NCBI GenBank assembly: GCA_950097015.1
Contig: CATNEN010000038.1
Coordinates: 8,318,001-8,382,000 of the forward strand
From: Macrostomum hystrix
Taxonomy: Eukaryota > Platyhelminthes > Macrostomidae
Direction of reading: 5' to 3'
DNA: 64,000 bases
In this document: positions 11,978-23,741 of the stretch, one piece after another
Position numbering within the stretch: the stretch's first letter is position 1
Layout of the letters: every line of letters begins with the position of its first letter
Position numbers and translations under genes: made by a program
The notes under the pieces: generated by a model
Databases searched by the model: none
What the model saw: only the letters and a program-made list of their open reading frames with translations
Told to the model about the DNA's origin: nothing

Positions 11978-14092
11978 TCAGCCACAGCTAGGGCCTAGCA
12001 TTTGCAGCACCACAAGGCCCTGATCGCTAACAGTATTGCCGCCCGTCGTGGCATTGCAGCCGGTGCCAGCACAAAAGGAGCCACCGCCACCGCCCGTCTG
12101 GGCGCAAGCTCTGCCGGCACCGCCGCCGCTGTAACCACCGCCGCCGCCGCTGCCGCCGCAGGGTTCGCCGCCGCCGCCGCCTCCACCAAAGCCGCCGACA
12201 GCGGCCGCGTTGTTGGTGGCACCGCCGCGTCCACCTAGCCAGCCGTCGGCTAGGCTTCCGCCGCTATCGGCGTCGTCACCGGTCCTGGGCAGAACGCTGC
12301 ACTTGCCGAGCCATCCAGCGCCGGCGCCCCCGAACTTGTAGTAGGCCATGGCGCCTGCGGTATTGATCATGCCTGGGTTTCCGCTGACCCCTCCGAAGCC
12401 TTTATGTTCAGCATCCTGCCCGATGGTGTCCGTTCCATTTCTTGACGCCTGCCCAGGATTTCCTGAAGAATTAGTATCATTGTTTAAAAGGCTTACAACA
12501 ACAAATTTATTCACGAAAGTGATGACTGTGATTTGCAATAGTGCGTCCGTCATAGGTCATTATAATATATATTGGCAAATTACATCAGCAATATGACAGG
12601 AAAACAAATTTCAAACTTAGCCGAAATCAAAGTTTTCTTTTTGCCCACTCAGTGTTGTAGAGTGTGTGTTAAATTATTTGAAAAATGTGACCCGATGAAG
12701 CTAACCTGCCCATTATTGTCTTAAAGTAACTTGTCCATTTTAAAACTCTTTGCTAATAGCCATTTGCTAATAAATCTAGATCACATTCTACTATGTTACT
12801 CTGAATTCCACTCCTGTATTTCTTACCCGGGCGCCAGGTATTGGTGGCGCCTCCACCGCCGCCAGCAGACAGAAGCAGCGAGTTGTCCAATCTGCGGTAC
12901 ACAAAGCTGCCGCCACCGCCCCCGGAGCCGGAAAACTCCAGCCAGCCATGAGAGGGATGCACACGGTACATACCGGCAGCGTCGCCTCCACGTTGACCGA
13001 CGACGATGGCCAAGACGGTGCCGTTGGTCAGCATAAACTTGCCAGACACCTTGGCGCCGAGGCCACCCAGAGAGACGTTGCCCACGGGATCGGTGGGATT
13101 GGTCGAGCCGCCCCTGGCGCCGAAGGCTTCGATACGGTAGCAGGCCGTGAACTGCACGGTGTAGTTCTGGACGCTTCCAACCCGACCAGTGCTGCTATCT
13201 GCGATGGGTACGCGAGCTTCTATTGACTTCTATGTACGAAGCTGGTCTTGTGAAGATAATCGAAATCACAGTATGATGCAACTGTGGGCAAGAAATGAGC
13301 AACTGGGAATTGCAGAACATCTAATCTATGAAACATTTCTCCCCCCGGGATTTGGCTTCTCTCTTGGTAGTGATTGGCTGGGTCGGGTTGTCTGTCATTG
13401 CTTGAGAAGAAAGCGCCTTTTCTCTACCCTTCATGTACCGAACGCGAAGTATTATAGTCGAATCAAGAGGGTCATTGGCAGAGAGATAAACGCATTTGAT
13501 TTTCACACCAATGTCCCTGATCTCGATTTGGGGTGCAGCCGCGGAGAGAAGGCTTGGGGACTTGTCGTGCAATTTACGCCCTCGAGGTCCTAACGATGAG
13601 AAAGTCAGAGCAGATATACCTGTTGAGCTGTCTGCGTACGGTATCTGCGTGTGTGTGTGCGTGTGTGAGTGTGTGTGTGCTGCGGAAAGGGCAGAACTGC
13701 GATCCTCGCTGGCTGCGGTTCTAGTGTCACCAAACGATGTGCCAGATCACTGGTAAACACTCGTGCAACGGCTTTGGTGCGGAGCTGCTCGCCAAAATCT
13801 ACTGCCTGCCACAGCCGCGAGCCGGCCTCGGTGCCCAGCAGTCGTCGCACGTGAGTGCCCGGCGGCCCGGCCGTTGTGGAAGCGTCGTTGAGCACAGCAA
13901 ACTGGCACTGACGATTGTCAGCGCTGAGACTGACCAGAGCGCAGCCGAGGCTCAAGCAGCGGTCTAGGCAGTAGAGTTCAGATCTCGGAGAAGCCGTCCC
14001 AGTTGACTCGTTGAGCATTGTGCTGCTGTAGTCCTCAGCTAGCAGTACCGGACCGTTCTGCGTGAATTGTCCAAGTCCGCAGCTGAACAGCG
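11978..14092 (-). CDS. PAN/apple plus ALK-type glycine-rich domain protein
   Basis: Exon A (about 13750-14092, acceptor TTCAATTCACAG) encodes a cysteine-containing PAN/apple-like module with YCLDRCLSLGCALVSLS and QCQFAVLN. Exon B (12827 to about 13210) and exon C (11978-12462, TGA at the end) join in phase 1 (donor CCGG|GTAAGA, acceptor TCTTCAG) and encode a glycine-rich domain of the ALK/LTK type. It shows YRIEAFGARGG, AIVVGQRGGDAAG, a block with SGGGGGSFVYRR, LLSAGGGGGATNTW, then GGSGGGGGYSGGGAG and GLVVLQ just before the stop. In ALK and LTK this domain precedes a transmembrane segment and kinase; here the frame ends, so the product is probably secreted. No signal-peptide exon was found, and the donor of exon A is unclear because a SINE starts there. 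Likely role: extracellular binding. Confidence 0.65.
13466..13750 (+). mobile_element. SINE-B copy (plus strand)
   Basis: Degraded tRNA-Leu-like head (ggtcattggcagagagataaacgc), then the shared body 'ggcttggggacttgtcgtgcaatttacgccc', a (GT)n-rich stretch at 13650-13680 and the family 3' block 'ggctgcggttctagtgtcacc'. It sits in the intron of the PAN/glycine-rich gene, abutting the upstream exon. Confidence 0.75.
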
Positions 14093-14431
14093 CTGTGAAT
14101 TGAATGGGTTCGAGCTTGTGTATTCAGCATTTAGCGAGCTTGCTGTGTTTTACTCTCGTGCACCTCTCCTGCTCTTAACAATAAACAATTTGAGAATTTC
14201 AGAGGTTTGGTGCTTTTGCTATTCTATTCTATCCACTTTTTTCTTGTCTGTTGCTTATGTATTAGTCCGCTTTAATAATCTGTTCCAGTCTATCACACCA
14301 AGGTGTGACACGTCACCTATTTTGTAATATAGATATTTCGAAATCCGCTTTTTAATGCAAGCGAATGAACGGCGAGTTTTTCTATGCACAAGCATAGAAA
14401 AACGTGCGTCGGTGGCGATGCGGAAAACTTC
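14093..14431. other. Upstream region of the PAN/glycine-rich gene
   Basis: No further exon, signal peptide or repeat is convincing in this stretch. Confidence 0.4.
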
Positions 14432-16403
14432 ACAAGCCATAGATACAAGCCTTAGAAGCCATAGAAATATCACAAGCTAGTAACTTCTCAAGCCATAGAT
14501 AATTCGCAAGCTAGAAACTTTACTTGCTAGATACTTAACAAGCTAAAAATTCACAAGCCAAAGATAATACGCAAGCTAGAAACTTCACAAGCTAGATACT
14601 TTACAAGCTAGAAACTTTACTTGCTAGATAATTAACAAGCTAGAAACTTTACTTGCTAGATACTTAACAAGCTAGAAACTTTACTTGCTAGATACTTAAC
14701 AAGCTAGAAACTTCACAATGCATAGATACAAGCCTTAGAAGCCATAGAAATATCACAAGCTAGAAACTTCACAAGCCATAGATAATTCGCAAGCTATAAG
14801 CTTAACAAGCTAGAAAATTCACCAGCTAGAAACTTTACTTGCTAGATACTTAACAAGCTAGAAAATTCACAAGCTAGAAACTTTACTTGCTAGATACTTA
14901 ACAAGCTAGAAAATTCACAAGCTAGAAACTTTACTTGCTAGATACTTAACAAGCTAGAAAATTCACAAGCCATAGATAATACGCAAGCTAGAAACTTCAC
15001 AAGCTAGAAAATTCACAAGCTAGATTTTATAATTTCTTCTAGCTTGTTTCTACAATGCTGGGGCTTGTAGTGAAGCCAGAACTTTACTACGATAGACTTA
15101 TTGTTCCCTAAGTCATTGAATTAAGAAATCCAATATAACTAAAGAGCTCATTTATAAAAATAAAGTTGGCATTAAAAGTCTCAGCAGTCTGCTCATACGC
15201 AGACCTGCTTACCTGCAGTCCTGAAGAAGAACAGAATTACTCTTAGAAAGCCCATATTTGTTATATTGAACAAAGCAAACTAGCCAAACAAGAGTGCTTC
15301 AGTTTTTCATTCTGCTTTTATCCGGAAAAATGACGGACTATAGTGCCATAACTGCAGCTGGCAACGAGAAAACAATTTAGTTCTCAAACAGGCAACTCTT
15401 TTAGCGGGGGCGTTGAATAGCTAAACAAAACAGCTACCTGGCTGCATGAGGCTGTGCGGATAATTAATTATGACAGCCCATACTCTGCAATCCGTAAAAT
15501 CCAGTGTCAAAACTTACTGACTGGTGATAGCCTAAAATGATTATCGTAAAATAAATTATTTTGTAAAAGATAATACGCAAGCTAGAAACTTCACAAGCTA
15601 GAAACTTTACTTGCTAGATACTTAACAAGCTAGAAACTTTACTTGCTAGATACTTAACAAGCTAGAAACTTTACTTGCTAGATACTTAACAAGCTAGAAA
15701 CTTCACAATGCATAGATACAAGCCTTAGAAGCCATAGAAATATCACAAGCTAGAAACTTCACAAGCCATAGATAATTCGCAAGCTATAAGCTTAACAAGC
15801 TAGAAACTTCACAATGCATAGATACAAGCCTTAGAAGCCATAGAAATATCACAAGCTAGAAACTTCACAAGCCATAGATAATTCGCAAGCTATAAGCTTA
15901 ACAAGCTAGAAAATTCACAAGCTAGAAACTTTACTTGCTAGATACTTAACAAGCTAGAAACTTTACTTGCTAGATACTTAACAAGCTAGAAACTTCACAA
16001 TGCATAGATACACGCCTTAGAAGCCATAGAAATATCACAAGCTAGAAACTTCACAAGCCATAGATAATTCGCAAGCTATAAGCTTAACAAGCTAGAAAAT
16101 TCACAAGCTAGAAACTTTACTTGCTAGATACTTAACAAGCTAGAAAATTCACAAGCTAGAAACTTTACTTGCTAGATACTTAACAAGCTAGAAACTTCAC
16201 AAGCCATAGATAATTCGCAAGCTATAAGCTTAACAAGCTAGAAAATTCACAAGCTAGAAACTTTACTTGCTAGATACTTAACAAGCTAGAAAATTCACAA
16301 GCTAGAAACTTTACTTGCTAGATACTTAACAAGCTAGAAAATTCACAAGCCATAGATAATACGCAAGCTAGAAACTTCACAAGCTAGAAAATTCACAAGC
16401 TAG
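14432..16403. repeat. Repeat field built on ACAAGCTAGAAACTT
   Basis: Two blocks (14432-15028 and 15567-16403) of interspersed variants of an element of about 32 bp alternating 'acaagctagaaactt' with 'acttgctagatactta'. Composite subrepeats of roughly 130 bp containing 'cacaatgcatagatacaagccttagaagccatag' recur near 14711, 15702, 15800 and 15988. aagcta and tagctt halves give local dyad symmetry. No coding potential. Confidence 0.9.
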
Positions 16404-16985
16404 ATTTTATAATTTCTTCTAGCTTGTTTCTACAATGCTGGGGCTTGTAGTGAAGCCAGAACTTTACTACGATAGACTTATTGTTCCCTAAGTCATTGAA
16501 TTAAGAAATCCAATATAACTAAAGAGCTCATTTATAAAAATAAAGTTGGCATTAAAAGTCTCAGCAGTCTGCTTATTCGCAGACCTGCTTACCTGCAGTC
16601 CTGAAGAAGAACAGAATTACTCTTAGAAAGCCCATATTTGTTATATTGAACAAAGCAAACTAGCCAAACAAGAGTAGCTGCAGTTTTTCATTCTGCTTTT
16701 ATCCGGAAAAATGACGGACTATAGTGCCATAACTGCAGCTGGCAACGAGAAAACAATTTAGTTCTCAAACAGGCAACTCTTTTAGCGGGGGCGTTGAATA
16801 GCTAAACAAAACAGCTACCTGGCTGCATGAGGCTGTGTGGATATTCCGTTTTCCATTTTAGACAAGTAAAAAATAAGTTTGTTGAATTATGACAGCCCAT
16901 ACTCTGCAATCCGTAAAATCCAGTGTCAAAACTTACTGACTGGTGATAGCCTAAAATGATTATCGTAAAATAAATTATTTTGTAA
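15001..16985. repeat. Tandem segmental duplication, about 1.4 kb apart
   Basis: The non-repetitive segment 15009-15566 recurs at about 16389-16985 with near identity (same 'tctagcttgtttctacaatgctgg' start and 'ggtgatagcctaaaatg' end). The second copy has about 43 extra bases, starting at 'ttccgttttccattttag' near 16846, and scattered substitutions. Repeat field plus spacer were duplicated as a unit. Confidence 0.85.
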
Positions 16986-17149
16986 AAAAGAGCAGAAAAA
17001 ATATTTTTCTCCTAAGCAATGGATGTGCTGTGTAGCTTATTCAGAATATTTACTAAATTATCCCATCAGAAAAAAATGTCGGAAAATTTTGGAGTATCAA
17101 AACTTGCATAAGTGTCAAGGGGCGGAATAAAAATAGAGGCAGGAATTTT

Positions 17150-18621
17150 AGAGAATCGAAATGGCGTAAAAATGGCAGGAGGACAGAAATGGCGTAGAAA
17201 TGGCGGGGGACATATATTGCTTAAAATGGCTGGAAGACCGAAATGGCGTACGAGCCGTAGAAGTGACGGGAGGACCGAAATGGCGTAGAAGTGACGGGAG
17301 GACCGAAATGGCGTAGAAATGGCGGGGGACATATATTGCTTAAAATGGCTGGAGGACCGAAATGGCGCAGAAGTGACGGGAGGACTGAAATGGCGCAGAA
17401 GTGACGGGAGGACCGAAATGGCGCAGAAGTGACGGGAGGACCGAAATGGCGTAGAAGTGACGGACCGAAATGGCGTAGAAGTGACGGGAGGACCGAAATG
17501 GCGTAGAAGTGACGGGAGGACCGAAATGGCGTAGAAGTGACGGGAGGACCGAAATGGCGTAGAAATGGCAGAAATACAGAAATGGCAGGAGGATAGAAAT
17601 GGCGTACAAATGGCGGGGGACATATATTGCTTAAAATGGCTGGAGGACCGAAATGGCGTAGAAGTGACGGGAGGACCGAAATGGCGTAGAAGTGACGGGA
17701 GGACCGAAATGGCGTAGAAGTGACGGGAGGACCGAAATGGCGTAGAAATGGCAGAAATACAGAAATGGCAGGAGGATAGAAATGGCGTAGAAATGGCGGG
17801 GGACATATATTGCTTAAAATGGCTGGAGGACCGAAATGGCGTAGAAGTGACGGGAGGACCGAAATGGCGTAGAAATGGCAGAAAGACAGAAATGGCAGGA
17901 GGACAGAAATGGCGTAGAAATGGCGGGGGACCTCTACTGCTTAAAATGGCTGGAAGACCGAAATGGCGCAGAAGTGACGGGAGGACCGAAATGGCGTAGA
18001 AGTGACGGGAGGACCGAAATGGCGTAGAAATGGCAGAAAGACAGAAATGGCAGGAGGACAGAAATGGCGTAGAAATGGCGGGGGACCTCTACTGCTTAAA
18101 ATGGCTGGAAGACCGAAATGGCGCAGAAGTGACGGGAGGACCGAAATGGCGCAGAAGTGACGGGAGGACCAAAATGGCGTAGAAATGGCAGAAAGACAGA
18201 AATGGCAGGAGGACAGAAATGGCGTAGAAATGGCGGGGGACCTCTACTGCTTAAAATGGCTGGAAGACCGAAATGGCGCAGAAGTGACGGGAGGACCGAA
18301 ATGGCGCAGAAGTGACGGGAGGACCAAAATGGCGTAGAAATGGCAGAAAGACAGAAATGGCAGGAGGACAGAAATGGCGTAGAAGTGACGGGAGGACTGA
18401 AATGGCGTAGGAATGACAGAAAGAGAGAAATGGCAGGAGGACAGAAATGGCGTAGAAATGGCGGGGGACCTATATTGCTTAAAATGGCTGGAAGACCGAA
18501 ATGGCGCAGAAGTGACGGGAGGACCGAAATGGCGTAGAAGTGACGGGAGGACCGAAATGGCGTAGAAGTGACGGGAGGACCGAAATGGCGTAGAAGTGAC
18601 GGGAGGACCGAAATGGCGTAG
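17150..18621. repeat. Minisatellite, 28-bp unit, abutting a dynein exon
   Basis: More than 40 copies of a 28-bp unit containing AGTGACGGGAGGACCGAAAT, broken by a recurring variant block (gcgggggacatatattgcttaaaatggctgg). The array begins directly against the last dynein codons at 18622 on the minus strand. Its long open frames exist only because G/C-rich units lack stops. Confidence 0.95.
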
Positions 18622-19256
18622 AATGCAGGCGTTCTCGCGCTGCAGCCGCGTGGTTGGCAGGCGCAGCAACTCGAGCTTGTCCGTGTCCACCTGAATTGAG
18701 AATTCATTTTTTAATACTTCATCAAACCGCTCGTACAACGGTTGTGTCGTTACTTTGAAAAATCCGAAAAAAAGCTGCGCACCGATTTGAATAGAAAATC
18801 AGCCAGCTCTACTGACTGTTTGCCAGCCAGCGGATCAAACAGGGACTTGGTCCGGCCGGCCGGAACGCCGGCAGCTTCACACAATTGGCGAAACTTTCCA
18901 GCCAATCGGCGACGAGCATCGGCTGACAGGCCGCCGCAGTAGGTTACGAAGGCAGCCGCCACGGCGCAGTTGGCCTGCAGCACGGCGTCGCTGGAGAACT
19001 CCGTCACAAAGGCGGACCACTCGGCCTCCATCGGCTGCAGCTGGCGCAAAACGGCGAGGCAGCGACGCAGCCGCTCGTCCATGGAGTCGATCTCGCCCTG
19101 CAGGCGGTGCTTGTTAAGGATGACGTCATTGTACTCCTTCTGCAAGCGCTTCAGGTCTTTCTCGACGGTGTCGGCGTCCTCAGTGGCTGCGGCGGCGTCG
19201 GCTGCGGCCGCTTCGGCATCGGCGGCGGAGGCTGCGTCGGCGGCTGCGGCGTTGGC
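18622..19256 (-). CDS. Dynein CC2 and AAA5-start exons
   Basis: Exon 18783-19256 (acceptor CTCGTACTTACACAG) starts with an Ala/Asp-rich coiled coil and continues through FVTYCGGLSADARRR, matching the conserved (F)LSYxGPF region after the stalk. Exon 18622-18690 holds LRLPTTRLQRENACI, matching the conserved GLPxDxxSxENaii. The reading frame fits if the first donor is TCG|GTGCGC at 18781-18782; the alternative AAA|GTAACG at 18752 would be out of phase. After codon ATT at 18622-18624 the minisatellite begins. Confidence 0.75.
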
Positions 19257-19584
19257 CTGTGTAAGTACGAGCTTATTGTGGGATTTTAAATTTGCTTAAA
19301 GATTTTTAAGAATTAATTTTGGCCATTGGCCTTCATGGTCATAAAGTTCATAAAAAGCGTTGAAAAAAAAGAAAAAAACAAAGCTCAACAGAAAATTTTA
19401 ATGGCAATCACATGTGTAAAAGTGCGTCGTGCTCATTTGACCCTCACAAGTGACAAGATTTTTCAGACTAGTCAGGTCAAACAACAAACTTATTTGGACC
19501 CATGAGAAATCCTACAATATATTTTTAAGCAAAATAAAAAATCGGTGCAATTAAAGTGCAAGCGTGGATGCTCGAAAGTCAACC
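19131..19584. repeat. 454-bp host duplication, copy 1
   Basis: Identical by eye, at a constant offset of 4,611 bp, to 23742-24195. It begins GTACTCCTTC and ends GTCAACC and holds the 5' part of a dynein exon with its splice acceptor plus about 330 bp of intron. Copy 1 is continuous with the rest of the exon. Confidence 0.95.
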
Positions 19585-22500
19585 GTGGCGACGAGTGGCA
19601 GCAGTACCAGGAAAGACTGGAGCAGTTTTTCGAGGCCAATGATATCAAAGATGAGAAAAAGCGCGCCGTTCTCCTCAGTGTCTGCGGCAAGAAGACTTAC
19701 CAGCTAATAGCCAGCCTGCTAGCTCCTGGTACTCCGGCTGCAAGCAGCTATGCAGACATCTGCGAAACACTGAAGAATCACTTCGACCCCGAGCCACCCG
19801 AGATCGTTCTGCGATTCCGTTTCTACACCCGAAGTCGCCGTGCCGGCGAGTCAATTGCTGACTTCCTCGCCGACCTTCGCAGACTGGCCAGGGACTGCAA
19901 CTTTGGCAGCAGCCTGGACAGCATGCTCAGGGACAGGTTCGTGCTTGGCATCAACGACGACAACATCCAGCGGAGGCTGCTGTCAGAGCGGAAGCTTACG
20001 CTCGACACCGCACTGTCTCGAGCCCAGGCCGAAGCTTCAGCAGCCGAAGGGAACCTGATGGTGACCAAATCTTCGGCCAGCCAGGAGGCCTTCCAAATCG
20101 CCAAGCAGCCGGTCGCTAAGCGCTGTTTTCGGTGTCTCTCGCAGCGGCACGCGGCTGCCAAGTGCCCCTTCGTTGACAAAAAATGCTTCAATTGCTCGAA
20201 GCTGGGCCACGCGGCTGCTGCCTGCAAGTCGCCGGCTGCCACAAATCGTCGGGGCGATCAGGCCGTCAGGGAGGTCGAGCTGGAAGAGGAAGAGACGCAT
20301 TCACTGCACGTAATGGCTGAACGACGGAGAGGGAAGATTCCGCCGATCGAGACAACGGTGCTTATCGATGGCACGCCGGTGCGCATGGAGATTGACACCG
20401 GCGCGTCGGTCTCACTCATTTCGTCGGACACCTTCCGCTCAGAGCTGCGAGGACGGCCCAAGCTTGAGCCCGCCAACGCCCACCTGCGCACGTATTCAGG
20501 AGAGCCTGTTCCGCTGCTCGGCAGAATCATCGTCCAAGTGCGGGCGGCTGGAGCGGCCAAGGAGCTTCCACTGCTTGTCGTCAACGGCTCAGGTTCGAAC
20601 CTGATCGGCCGCGACTGGCTTGCTGACCTGCCTCTGGACTGGCGCAGCATCAAGCAGGTGACCAAGGACGGCGAGCACCCGAGAATCCGCGCCCTGCTTG
20701 ACCAGTACGCCGATGTTTTTGAGCCCGGACTCGGTAAGTGCAATGGGCCACCTGTACGGCTGCACTTAAAAGACGGAGCCCGGCCTCGATTTTTCAAAGC
20801 GCGCACCGTTCCCTTTGCTCTCAAAGCCAAGGTGGAGGCCCAGCTCGACAAAGAAATCGAGCAGGGCGTGCTCGTTCCCGTGAACAGCTCGGACTACGCA
20901 TCGCCGATCGTGCCGGTCCTCAAGTCCGACGGCTCGGTGCGCATCTGTGCGGACTTTAAGCAGACGGTCAACATCAACATCGAGCCTGACAAGTACCCGC
21001 TGCCACGCATTGACGAGCTTTTTGCCAAGCTGGCCGGCGGCCAAAAGTTCACCAAGCTCGACTTGTCGCAGGCCTACTCCCAGATGCCGCTTGACGAAGC
21101 AGCCCAGCAACTCTGCACCATCAACACCTCTAAGGGCCTGCTTCGGTATACCCGGCTGCCGTTCGGCGTCGCTCCAGCTGTCGGCATCTTCCAGCGGTAC
21201 ATGGACAGCCTGCTGCAGTCCATCCCGCATGTCGCCTGCTTCATTGATGATCTGATCATTACTGGTGCTGACGACGGAAGCCATTTACGCTCCCTAGAGC
21301 TGGTGCTGCAGCGACTGCAACAGAGCGGTCTGCGCTGCGGCCTCGGCAAGTGCAACTTCATGCAGGAGAGCGTCTGCTACCTAGGCCACAGGATCGACGC
21401 CGCAGGCCTCCATCCGCTTCAGGACAAGGTGCGCGCGATCGTGGACGCTCCACCACCGCGGAATGTGACGCAGCTCCGCAGCTTCCTTGGCATGGTCAAC
21501 TATTATGGCAAGTTCATGCCGAACTTATCTGCCGAGCTGGCATCGCTGCACCGCCTACTAGACCAGGGCGCCGAGTGGCGTTGGGGTGCCCCGCAAGACG
21601 CCGCGTTCAACAAGTGCAAGAAGCTCCTCAGTAAGGCGCCGGTCCTGGTGCATTTTGACGACAGCAAGCCATTGGTCCTGGAGTGCGACGCCTCGCCGTA
21701 CGGCATCGGCGCTGTCATCAGCCACCGGATTAACGGCATCGACCAGCCGATCGCTTTCGCTTCACGCTCGTTGCACGACGCCGAGACAAGGTATTCCCAG
21801 TTGGACAAGGAAGCCCTAGCAATAATCTTCGGCGTAAAACGCTTTCACTCGTACCTGTACGGCCGGAAATTCACACTCATCAGCGACCACAAGCCGCTGC
21901 TGGGGCTGCTGCATGAAGGCAAGCCGATTCCTGCGATGGCATCAGGCAGGATCCAGCGGTGGGCGCTTCTCCTGTCCGCCTACAGTTACACGATGGAGCA
22001 CCGGTCCGGCCGATCGCTGCTGCGAGCGGACGCGCTGAGCCGGCTGCCGCTTCCCGAGAGACCGCGGGACGCACCAGTACCAGCAGACGTGGTTCTCGTC
22101 ATGGACATGCTGGACGAAGGACCGGTCACAGCCGGAGACATTCGAGTCTGGACCCGGAAGGACCCGGTCCTTTCCAGAGCGCTGCACTTCACCGAATGCG
22201 GCTGCTGGCCGGAGCAGACGAGCCCAGAACTGCAGCCGTATCGATCCCGACGCGACCAGCTCAGCGTGCAGGACGGCTGTCTGCTCTGGGGCACTCGAGT
22301 CGTGGTGCCGCACGCCGGCCGGTCTGCGCTGCTACAGTGTCTGCACCAAGGACACCAGGGTGCGTCCAGAATGAAGGCGCTCGCTCGAAGTTTCTTTTGG
22401 TGGCCCAAGTTGGATGAGGCGATCGAGCAGCTTGCCAGTGACTGCGCGGACTGTCGAGAGCTGCAGAAGTCACCGGCACCGGTGCCGCTGCACCCATGGG

Positions 22501-23408
22501 CGTGGCCGGACAGGCCGTGGTCGCGCCTCCATATTGATTTTGCAGGCCCAGTCGAGGGCAAGATGCTGCTGGTGGTAGTCGATGCCCACTCCAAGTGGAT
22601 GGACGTGCATGTCATGACGTCCACAACTTCGGCGGCGACCATCCAGAGGCTGCGGGAGAGCTTCTGCACTCATGGGCTGCCAGACATCATCGTGACGGAC
22701 AACGGCCGCAACCTGGTCAGCGAGGAGATGGAGAAGTTCCTGCAGCAGAACGGCATCCGGCACGTGCGGACCGCGCCCTATCACCCGGCGTCCAACGGGC
22801 AGGCGGAGCGAGCGGTCCAAACGCTAAAGAAGTCGCTGGCGAAGCAGAAGAGCGGCTCGCTGGAGGGCCGGGTGGCGCGCTTCCTACTGACCTACCGCGT
22901 GACGCCTCACGCCACGACTGGCGCCCCGCCGTGTGAACTGCTGATGGGAAGGCGGCTGCGGTCCCTACTCGATCGAGTGCGGCCGGATCTTCCAGCGAGG
23001 GTGGCTCTCCAGCAAGCGATACAGAAACAGCAACACGACGCCAACGCCCGTGATCGCCACATCGAGGTAGGCGATGCTGTGGTGGCGAGAGATTTCGCGG
23101 CGGATGGCAGATGGAAGCCGGCAGTGGTGACTGCCAGCTCCGGAGCGGCGTCTTTCTCGTGCCAGTTCGACGACGGCCGGCAGGCTCAGCGCCACATCGA
23201 TCAGCTGCGCAAGCCGCTGTCAACCGCGCCAGCCGCTGCGGCCCAGGAGTCGGAAGCCGAGCCTGTCGCGGAACCGGCGGCAGCGGAAACCCAGACATCG
23301 GCTGCGGCAGCTGCGGTCGCCAGCGACACCGCAGACACGGGCGACCCGGTGCCGATTCGACGGTCAACCAGGCAGCGAGCTACACCGGACAGACTGAGCT
23401 ATTTTTGA
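19585..23408 (+). CDS. Gag-Pol polyprotein of Mag-type gypsy element
   Basis: About 1,274 codons open to TGA. Order of domains: capsid region starting at DEWQQYQERLEQFFEANDI; two CX2CX4HX4C zinc knuckles (CFRCLSQRHAAAKC and CFNCSKLGHAAAAC); aspartic protease MEIDTGASVSLIS; reverse transcriptase with catalytic CFIDDLII; RNase H (ECDASPYGIGAV); an HHCC zinc-binding domain ending DCADC; integrase core with D at HIDFAGP, D at VTDNGRN and E at NGQAERAVQ. A single gag-pol frame with two CCHC knuckles is typical of the Mag/K02A2.6 lineage. The upstream part of the open frame (19545-19584) is host sequence. Confidence 0.92.
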
Positions 23409-23507
23409 CCGACTGACTGAGTTGTTACTTTTGCCATGACTTTTGCTTTCCTTGATAAATTACCTTGCTTGCCATCTCCCCCCGGTTCCTGTTTTGTTGG
23501 GGAGGGA

Positions 23508-23741
23508 TGTGGTGACGTGGCTCTGTTTGCGGCTGGCTAAGGCAGGTGTGTTGTGCACCTGCCCGGCACGTATCCAATTTTGGAATGTACGTGTGTTGAT
23601 GTACGTGCTTTTAAACCTTCTATCCAATGTGCATGCGTGGAGTCTGCTATCGATTTTATAAATAAAATAAAATATAAAAGTCGCTGTGTCATCGCGTTTG
23701 GTAGTAGAGTTCGTTCTACAATCTTAAGTGAAGTCTTTACA
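23508..23741 (+). repeat. Solo 3' LTR of the Mag-type element
   Basis: Begins TGTGGTGACG directly after a polypurine tract and ends TTTACA, the TG...CA ends of an LTR. An AATAAAATAAAATA poly(A) signal region is at about 23661. Host DNA (GTACTCC) resumes at 23742. No matching copy exists at the 5' side. Confidence 0.85.

Larger units (their letters stand above)
19585..23741 (+). mobile_element. 5'-truncated Ty3/gypsy element, Mag-type
   Basis: A single long gag-pol frame followed by a polypurine tract (ttggggaggga) and one LTR at 23508-23741. There is no 5' LTR or primer-binding site, and the first residues of gag are missing at the junction with host DNA at 19584/19585. It lies in a dynein exon in opposite orientation, with 454 bp of host sequence repeated on both sides. 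Uninterrupted coding over 3.8 kb points to a recent insertion. Confidence 0.9.

Noticed and set aside
12002-12238. Alanine-rich plus-strand frame
   Set aside because: Antisense of the glycine-rich (GGN) exon.
17066-18738. Long minus-strand frames of repeated RHFGPPVTS-type peptide
   Set aside because: They are translations of the 28-bp minisatellite; the unit is not a multiple of three and cycles through all frames, with no gene-like context.
19823-23367. Many frames of 60-230 codons inside the Mag-type element
   Set aside because: Overlapping shadows of a GC-rich polyprotein gene.
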